A stretch of DNA of 10,832 nt from an uncultured Bacteroidota bacterium (lineage in GTDB: Bacteria; Bacteroidota; Bacteroidia; Bacteroidales; VadinHA17), in assembly GCA_903865465.1 (NCBI GenBank), contig CAIPJU010001086.1:1-10832 (forward strand), in the 5' to 3' direction. The notes under the pieces are model-generated. The model was given only the letters and a program-made list of their open reading frames with translations, was not told the origin of the DNA and did no database searches. Each line of letters begins with the position of its first letter. Positions within the stretch are counted from its first letter, which is position 1. The position numbers were made by a program, and so were the translations under genes. Below, one piece after another: positions 5,994-10,832 of the stretch.

Positions 5994-7538
5994 TTAATTG
6001 TCGCGGCCAAATCTGTAAATCAGCCCTGCCTGCATATTCAACCGATTTAATTTCATTGAGTTATATCCCATTTCTACGAGGTGTTGCTTATATTGAATTG
6101 AGCTCTGCAGGAATAATCGTTCACTGAATTTATACCGGTAAAGGATGGAGAAATTCAGTGAGCCCAGCGGATATATATTCTTCCATGGTTTAACTTCAAC
6201 AGCGGATGAGGTACTGACGCTTCCTACTCTTGTTTCATAGGTATACTTCTGTCCTAAAAAGGCAATTAAGGAGACTCCTGTACATATCCAGAGTTGAGAT
6301 TTCTCACTTCCCGTTAATTTATAACTGACAAAAACAGGAAGTTCGAGATATTTATAACTCCCACTTCTTCTTTTAAGACTGTCAACATATTGTGGTATTC
6401 TGGAGCTGTCGGAGGTTTGCTGATTATTTCTTATAGGAACTTTTACTGAAGAAATTGTCTTATTAAAATTCATTGACTGTAATGTAACTCCTGCGGAAAC
6501 TACGAAAGAGGAGTGAATCGGACCTTCTATACTTATGCCAAACCCCCGGGCTATGCCAATGGTTTTGAGGGAATCACTATGATGAATTTCTGCAGAAAAG
6601 AAAAGTGCAATACGATTCGGCCCGGTGAACTTATTATAAACTTTCGACTCCGGTTTTAAAGAATTGAATTCTGGCAACTGGAGTCTGAACTTCTTTGTCC
6701 TCTCACTTCGGGGAGAACCGGATGCAAAGGTCTTTTCTGTTTGAAGCTTAACCGGAATCAGCTGAGTGGTCCTAACCGGATATAGTATTTCCCTTATCCT
6801 TAATATATCCGGCACAGGATATCTCTTAACGAAATTATCAGGTATCACTGTGGTTTCAGATTCCATCGGATTGTTTTCTTCATCAGCAACATGCAGAGTA
6901 TCATTCAATAAAACAGGTAAATCAGGGGAAGTGATACTTTCATTTTGTTGGTTATTCCAAATAGGAGGAGGCAGGGGTTTATTTAAACGAGCAGGCATAT
7001 TAGCTAAAGTAATAGCTTCATTATGAGTGTTATTGCCAATAGGATCAGGCAAAGATTCATTCATACGAACATGAGGATAAGTGGAAGAAACAGTTTCATC
7101 CTGGTTGTCTTTCCCGGTATCAGCAGGCAGAGGATTATTTAAGCGATCAGGTAAATCAATAGAAGTAGTCTCATTATCAGGAATTGTGATTATCCCGGAT
7201 TCACGTTTTTTTAATGGAACCTTTCCATCTGAATTTACAGTTACCATTATTATTTCTGATTCAGGATCAGTAGGAAATTGAGAAATTGCAGTTTTTATAA
7301 TTCCCTCTTTTTCTATCGCAACAGGTGATAAAACCTTAATTGAGACCAGCAATATTCCAGTAATTGTGAATCCGGCCAGCCAATACCGGTATTTCAGAAG
7401 AATTCTTTTCAGCCACGATTGAGGCACTGGCATTCTTTTCCGAAAATCCTCCCAGGCCTGAGGTGAATAATCCGGCTCATAATGTTCCATCACCTCCCTG
7501 ATCCTATTTGTAATTTTATCTTCAAACGGCTCTTTCAT
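5994..7538 (-). CDS. Sigma-linked membrane protein: putative anti-sigma N-terminus, tandem repeats, beta-barrel-like C-terminus
   Basis: A 514-residue protein whose start overlaps the end of the sigma factor gene by 17 bp, the usual anti-sigma position and a sign of translational coupling. In order: a charged cytoplasmic N-terminus (1-50) with DKITNRIREVMEHYEPDYSP and QAWEDFRKRM, like the short N-termini of bacteroidete sigma-linked proteins; one membrane segment at about 52-71 (YWLAGFTITGILLVSIKVLS); a periplasmic low-complexity part with four tandem 26-residue repeats at 122-225; a linker; and from about 308 a C-terminal domain of amphipathic strands (IALFFSAEI, FVVSAGVTLQSM, YLELPVFVSYKL, SLNFSILYRYKF, LFLQSSIQYK, MQAGLIYRFG), typical of small outer-membrane barrel domains. 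I see no HxxxCxxC zinc anti-sigma motif. Proposed role, inferred: it holds the sigma factor at the membrane and releases it on an envelope signal. The barrel could instead be a periplasmic beta-rich sensor that never enters the outer membrane. Confidence 0.75.
   Translation of the reverse strand: MKEPFEDKITNRIREVMEHYEPDYSPQAWEDFRKRMPVPQSWLKRILLKYRYWLAGFTITGILLVSIKVLSPVAIEKEGIIKTAISQFPTDPESEIIMVTVNSDGKVPLKKRESGIITIPDNETTSIDLPDRLNNPLPADTGKDNQDETVSSTYPHVRMNESLPDPIGNNTHNEAITLANMPARLNKPLPPPIWNNQQNESITSPDLPVLLNDTLHVADEENNPMESETTVIPDNFVKRYPVPDILRIREILYPVRTTQLIPVKLQTEKTFASGSPRSERTKKFRLQLPEFNSLKPESKVYNKFTGPNRIALFFSAEIHHSDSLKTIGIARGFGISIEGPIHSSFVVSAGVTLQSMNFNKTISSVKVPIRNNQQTSDSSRIPQYVDSLKRRSGSYKYLELPVFVSYKLTGSEKSQLWICTGVSLIAFLGQKYTYETRVGSVSTSSAVEVKPWKNIYPLGSLNFSILYRYKFSERLFLQSSIQYKQHLVEMGYNSMKLNRLNMQAGLIYRFGRDN
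6864..7175 (-). repeat. Four tandem 78-bp repeats inside the sigma-linked membrane protein gene
   Basis: Translated residues 122-147, 148-173, 174-199 and 200-225 form four in-register 26-residue units. They share a pattern of E-x-[IV]-[ST] near the start, LP-x-x-LN-x-[PST]-LP in the middle and an acidic or Asn-rich end (DNQD, NNTHN, NNQQN, EENNPM). At DNA level the similarity is still plain, for example AGGCAG-GG-TTATTTAA near 6966-6984 against 7126-7144. The repeats are Pro/Asn-rich and probably disordered, so they may act as a spacer between the membrane and the C-terminal domain. The number of units could vary between strains. Confidence 0.8.
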
Positions 7539-8094
7539 ACCAATAAAGTTTTAGGATCATTTGACGAAGCAACATCTTTGACCTTGACAGGTTTTTGCGT
7601 GAACTGCTCTCTTTAATGCCCAGTTGCCCGGCAATTTCTTCATGCGAAAATCCCTCAATCTCATACAGTGTAAATGTGTACCTGTATACCATAGGCAGAG
7701 AATTTATTAGTTTTATAATTTCCTCAATTCCAAGATTGTCCAGTACAGATTCGTCTTCAGGCTCATCAAAAGCCTCATCAATTGAGATTTCAGTTTCATG
7801 TTTTTTCTCCCTTCTGTAATAATCCAGGGCCGTATTGACAACTATTTTTCGAATCCAGGCCCTGAATTCCTTGTCGGTCCGATGAGATTCGATCTTACTG
7901 AAGATCTTCAGGAAGGAATCATTGCTAATTTCCTGTGCATTGTCACGGCATGATGAGAAACGCAGGGCAACACTCATTACATAGCCATAGTATTGTTTGA
8001 AAAGATGCTCCTGGGCTTTTTGATCACCCTGTGAGCATCTTTTTAATACCTTATCAAAATCAGTATTGCAATTCTCTTCAATAGTTTTCCGCAC
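7522..8094 (-). CDS. ECF-type RNA polymerase sigma factor
   Basis: The 190-residue product has the two-domain layout of extracytoplasmic-function sigma factors. Region 2 spans about 27-96 (AQEHLFKQYYGYVMSVALRF, then AQEISNDSFLKIFSKIE and FRAWIRKIVVNTALDYYRRE), for core polymerase and -10 recognition. An acidic linker (100-120) follows, then region 4 at about 122-178 with INSLPMVYRYTFTLYEIEGFSHEEIAGQLGI and the recognition helix SSSRKNLSRSKMLLRQ for the -35 element. Translation probably starts at GTG 8094: no in-frame ATG precedes region 2, and an in-frame TAA lies about 33 bp upstream of it. It overlaps the membrane protein gene downstream by 17 bp and follows the lipoprotein gene by 75 bp, so the three are likely co-transcribed. 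ECF factors usually activate their own operon; I could not identify a binding site by eye. Confidence 0.93.
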   Translation of the reverse strand: MRKTIEENCNTDFDKVLKRCSQGDQKAQEHLFKQYYGYVMSVALRFSSCRDNAQEISNDSFLKIFSKIESHRTDKEFRAWIRKIVVNTALDYYRREKKHETEISIDEAFDEPEDESVLDNLGIEEIIKLINSLPMVYRYTFTLYEIEGFSHEEIAGQLGIKESSSRKNLSRSKMLLRQMILKLYWYERAV

Positions 8095-8169
8095 AAGAAG
8101 CCAGATTTTAAATGACAGCCATTTTTCTTAAACGCTGTTCTTTTTTTTATATTTCACAAGATGAGCTCT

Positions 8170-8940
8170 TTACTTTGTGATCTTAGTAATTTTTATTGGT
8201 TGGGCATTCAGTTGCTTAAGCTGCGTACAAACATTTAATGAATCCGTAATATATGTATAATCGAAATTTATTTTTAAATGATCGCCCTCAACAGGTTTAT
8301 AAGTTACCGATTCATCAGTTGCCATCACGAAATAATGAAATGCCGGCACTGTATCTTCCGACACCAGCCAGAGATCACCCCATAATCCCAAATCTGAACA
8401 TCCCTCCTTTACAACCTTAACTTTTCTGACATTTGGTATTATGACAGGATCAACATAATTATTTGAAGCTTTGAAGAAGAAAGTGTTTTCCGGATTAAGG
8501 TTGTTGGTCACCCGTATCCAAAGCAAGGGATTATTCAACTCCTCGAGGCTTATACCCAGAGGAAGAATATTAGCTGAGATTGAATCATATACAGTCGAAG
8601 TGCCCGGGTCATTTACATAGGGATGATAAACAATGAGGTCCATCTCCTTTTTATCTCCATTGCTTATGAAGCTCCCGTCCCAGATTACTGTGAACTGATG
8701 CGTTTCAATTCCTCCTGTAAAGGAAATACTTAAATAGATGGTTCCCTGATACAGCCCTGCAGAATGAATGACAAATGGTAATTGATCTGCAGGAACAGTT
8801 CCGTTTTCGGTTTTTTGCAAGACCATTTTCGATTCCTTCGTTTGTTTTATAACATCCGGATCATAGCTCTTCTCTTTCTGACATGATAATAGCAGCACAG
8901 CCGTCGTGAGAAACAAAAACATAAGTTTGTACTTTTTCAT
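8170..8940 (-). CDS. Predicted lipoprotein of unknown function, first gene of the sigma cluster
   Basis: The 256-residue product has a lipoprotein signal peptide: basic MKKYK, a hydrophobic core, then the lipobox LLSC with Cys20. The following residues QKEKSYD place a charged Lys-Glu close to the lipidated Cys, which in Bacteroidota can mark surface export, though the signal is not strict here. The body is beta-rich, with the segment ISFTGGIETHQFTVIWDG (72-89) and then LIVYHPY. I recall similar GG-x-x-x-H-x-F-x-[LV] segments, often with Cys after GG, in other bacteroidete lipoproteins, but cannot name a family. Two further Cys (181 and 238) could form a disulfide. It lies 75 bp upstream of the sigma factor gene on the same strand, so a role in signal detection or as a target of the system is possible but unproven. 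Confidence 0.75.
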   Translation of the reverse strand: MKKYKLMFLFLTTAVLLLSCQKEKSYDPDVIKQTKESKMVLQKTENGTVPADQLPFVIHSAGLYQGTIYLSISFTGGIETHQFTVIWDGSFISNGDKKEMDLIVYHPYVNDPGTSTVYDSISANILPLGISLEELNNPLLWIRVTNNLNPENTFFFKASNNYVDPVIIPNVRKVKVVKEGCSDLGLWGDLWLVSEDTVPAFHYFVMATDESVTYKPVEGDHLKINFDYTYITDSLNVCTQLKQLNAQPIKITKITK

Positions 8941-8957
8941 ACCCTGAAATTTTATTA

Positions 8958-8982
8958 ATGATTAATCCTGTCTTTTAATCAT
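8958..8982. promoter_or_regulatory. 8-bp inverted repeat just upstream of the lipoprotein gene
   Basis: ATGATTAA (8958-8965) and TTAATCAT (8975-8982) are exact reverse complements with a 9-base spacer, beginning 18 bp upstream of the lipoprotein start on its minus-strand leader. The position suits an operator or a leader hairpin for the lipoprotein-sigma cluster. The AT-rich composition makes a chance match fairly likely. Confidence 0.3.
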
Positions 8983-9000
8983 GACGTATGGGGGATACAA

Positions 9001-9337
9001 AACGAGGCAGATAATTATGAATTTTATAAAATTTCCTTAAAAGGACAGTTCACGGAACCAAAAACCGGAAAAGTTGAAAAGACCGATCTCGAATTGGCAA
9101 AGTTTGAGTCAGATACCAATGTCGGAGCCCTCATTCTCTTAAGGAAAATCCACATCTGGTGATTTTACCGATAACAGGGATGCTCTTCTTTTAACTGAGA
9201 AGGGGGGTATATATGTCTATACAACTGGTTGTGATATAATGGGATACCACCTGGCACATAGTTTTACCGCTTCTCAGGCCTTTGAAATTTACTTGTCAGA
9301 TGAAGCTGTCACTTTAAATAATTTCTTATCCAAATAG
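9001..9337 (+). pseudogene. Frameshifted remnant of a short gene of unknown function
   Basis: Frame 1 from about 9001 reads NEADNYEFYKISLKG, then EPKTGKVEKTDLELAKFESD and TNVGALILLRK, reaching a TGA at 9160-9162. Frame 2, open from 9143, continues in equally protein-like sequence (SGDFTDNRDALLLTEKGGIY, then GCDIMGYHLAHSF and SQAFEIYLSDEAVTLNNFLS) to a TAG at 9335-9337. Removing one A from the AAAA run at 9145-9148 would fuse both into a product of about 110 residues, RK-STSGDF at the joint. No start codon is found in frame 1 before a TGA at 8959-8961, so the 5' end is also lost or altered. I do not recognise the family. It fills most of the gap between the divergent lipoprotein and propeller genes. 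Confidence 0.55.
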
Positions 9338-9392
9338 TTTATCCGAACAGGATTAATAGTTACTTTTCGAACTTAAATTAAGCCTGCATGGT

Positions 9393-10751
9393 ATGAAACT
9401 GAAACTTTTCTTTCCTGTAATAATAGTATTATTTTATTTTGAATTAACATCCGTCACCGGACAGGTCAGACCCGATCGCCAATGGCCTTTATATCGTGGT
9501 TATATGTCATCCGGCGTATTGGATAATACAAATCTGCCCGATTCATTCAATATCGATAACTCTTTCAATGTAAGATGGAAAGTAAGGGTTCCCGGATTAG
9601 GACTTTCGAGCCCTGTAATTTGGAATGACAGGCTTTTTATCACTACTGCCGTGAGTCAGAGCGATAATGAAGGGATTAAAACGGGTATTTATGGTGAAGG
9701 AATGCCTGTTCCCGATAGTTCGGTTCATGAATGGAAAGTAATCTGTATTAATAAAACCACAGGAAAGACTATTTGGGAGAGAACATCACATACCGGAGTG
9801 CCAAAAGTAAAAAGGCATCCCAAATCAACCCATGCCAATGCTTCTGTTGCCACGGATGGAAAATATGTAGTGGCATTTTTTGGTTCCGAGGGATTATACT
9901 GTTATGATTTTGACGGCAACCCTGTTTGGCAGAAGGATTTTGGAACTCTCAGATCTGTTGCCTTTAATTACCCGACTGCTGAATGGGAATTTGCCACATC
10001 CCCAATAATATATGATGGAACTCTGATCATTCAATGCGATGTTTATGAAAATTCATTTCTTGCTGCCTACGACCTGAAATCAGGCAGCGAAATATGGAAG
10101 GTAAAGAGGGATGATAATCCATGCTGGTCTACGCCTAATGTTTATGAGAATGATGGTAAAACTATTATTGCAGTAAACGGATATCTGCACAGGGGTGGCT
10201 ATGATTTCTACTCCGGGAAGGAGATCTGGAGGATGTCGGGAGGTGGAGATGTTCCAATTCCGACTCCAATAATAGGCGATGGTATTGTTTATTTCAATAG
10301 TGCACACGGGCCCAGTTCCCCAATCCTGGCTATTAATAAAAATGCTGCAGGGGATATCACCCTTAAAACCGGGGAGAAGAGCAATGAATATGTGAAATGG
10401 AGTATCCCAAGGGGTGGATCATATATACATTCCATGCTTCTATACAGGAATCACCTTTATAATGTTAACTGGAACGGGACAATCCAATGTTATGACCCGG
10501 TTTTCGGAACAGAAATATATAACGGGAAGATAGGAAAGATGAGAAGTTTTATTGCTTCTCCTGTTGCATCGGATGGAAAGCTTTATATAGTAGATGAAGA
10601 GGGGATGGTTTTTATTGTAAAAGATGGTACCACCTTCAGCCAGATTCATGAGATAACTCTTGGTGATAAATGTCTGGTTGCGCCTTCCATTACCGATGGA
10701 ATGATATTCTTCAGAACACAAAAATACCTGATAGCTGTCGGTAAAAACTGA
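9393..10751 (+). CDS. Secreted PQQ-like beta-propeller repeat protein
   Basis: The 452-residue protein begins with a signal peptide (MKLKLFFPVIIVLFYFELTS, probably cut near VTGQ/VRP). The rest is a beta-propeller of the PQQ-binding-like/BamB fold. The blades are marked by the recurring turn [TSDF]-G-[KNS]-x-[IV]-[WY]: TGKTIWE (123-129), DGNPVWQ (174-180), SGSEIWK (230-236), SGKEIWR (274-280) and FGTEIYN (371-377). They alternate with 'SPxxxDGxLxI' strands such as ATSPIIYDGTLIIQ and ASPVASDGKLYIV. The N-terminal QWPLYRGYMSSGV is typical of single-domain propeller proteins in Bacteroidota and Planctomycetota, often near secreted catabolic genes. True PQQ binding is not implied: no dehydrogenase motifs are present. 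It is alone on this strand, divergent from the lipoprotein gene. Function is probably scaffolding or ligand binding in the periplasm, which is inference. Confidence 0.85.
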   Translation: MKLKLFFPVIIVLFYFELTSVTGQVRPDRQWPLYRGYMSSGVLDNTNLPDSFNIDNSFNVRWKVRVPGLGLSSPVIWNDRLFITTAVSQSDNEGIKTGIYGEGMPVPDSSVHEWKVICINKTTGKTIWERTSHTGVPKVKRHPKSTHANASVATDGKYVVAFFGSEGLYCYDFDGNPVWQKDFGTLRSVAFNYPTAEWEFATSPIIYDGTLIIQCDVYENSFLAAYDLKSGSEIWKVKRDDNPCWSTPNVYENDGKTIIAVNGYLHRGGYDFYSGKEIWRMSGGGDVPIPTPIIGDGIVYFNSAHGPSSPILAINKNAAGDITLKTGEKSNEYVKWSIPRGGSYIHSMLLYRNHLYNVNWNGTIQCYDPVFGTEIYNGKIGKMRSFIASPVASDGKLYIVDEEGMVFIVKDGTTFSQIHEITLGDKCLVAPSITDGMIFFRTQKYLIAVGKN

Positions 10752-10832
10752 TTAAGAATACGATTTATCAGTTGGCTGATGAGGTTTTAAATCATAATAA
10801 ATGAGTAAAATGAGGGAGGAATAACCCAAATC

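Larger units (their letters stand above)
8941..9392. other. Divergent intergenic region
   Basis: These 452 bp lie between the divergently transcribed lipoprotein and propeller genes. They contain the 8-bp inverted repeat near the lipoprotein start and the frameshifted remnant. About 55 bp remain between the remnant and the propeller gene. A 7-of-8 match to the bacteroidete -7 element, TACTTTTC at 9361-9368, could serve the propeller gene, but I see no clear -33 partner. Confidence 0.45.

Noticed and set aside
6766..7281. Two plus-strand open frames over the tandem repeats, with similar translations
   Set aside because: Their mutual similarity (GRGLFKR in both) is a by-product of the 78-bp repeats of the minus-strand gene.
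1..10832. CRISPR array, tRNA or rRNA gene, insertion sequence with transposase, toxin-antitoxin or phage genes
   Set aside because: None is visible on either strand: no regularly spaced direct repeats, no cloverleaf with a TTCGA-type arm that I could find, and no transposase or integrase motifs.

Overview
The window looks like chromosomal DNA of a Bacteroidota bacterium, probably an environmental Bacteroidales/Marinilabiliales-type lineage. It is AT-rich, starts mostly lack Shine-Dalgarno sequences, and there is one match to the bacteroidete -7 element TAnnTTTG (3254-3261). The protein types also fit: a MacB/FtsX-like permease of the bacteroidete kind, small beta-barrel proteins, a lipoprotein with an LLSC lipobox, and an ECF sigma factor followed by a membrane-anchored protein with a barrel-like end. 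This lineage call is inference from gene content; no rRNA or marker gene is present.

Layout. 1-155: probable tail of a gene entering from the left, weakly resembling a serine hydrolase C-terminus. 376-1392: C-terminal remnant of an FtsX-type ABC permease, truncated at the 5' end and carrying an in-frame amber codon. 1393-1816: non-coding, with a 151-bp palindromic element (1625-1775) that can fold into a closing stem and two internal hairpins. 1817-3118: MFS transporter resembling aromatic acid/H+ symporters. 3315-4865: secreted type-B carboxylesterase. 4866-5319: non-coding. 5320-5847: small exported beta-barrel protein. On the minus strand and convergent with it, 8940-5994 holds three genes in the order lipoprotein, ECF sigma factor, sigma-linked membrane protein; the last two overlap by 17 bp. 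8941-9392: divergent intergenic region containing a frameshifted gene remnant. 9393-10751: secreted PQQ-like beta-propeller protein.

The most interesting unit is the minus-strand cluster. The gene in the anti-sigma position encodes a short cytoplasmic N-terminus, one membrane segment, four tandem 26-residue repeats and a C-terminal domain that reads like an outer-membrane barrel. This suggests a one-protein signalling path across the envelope, with the upstream lipoprotein as a possible partner. That is inference from sequence and gene order. The transporter, esterase and propeller genes show no clear shared pathway. Two clearly broken genes in 10.8 kb point either to local gene decay or to residual sequence errors.
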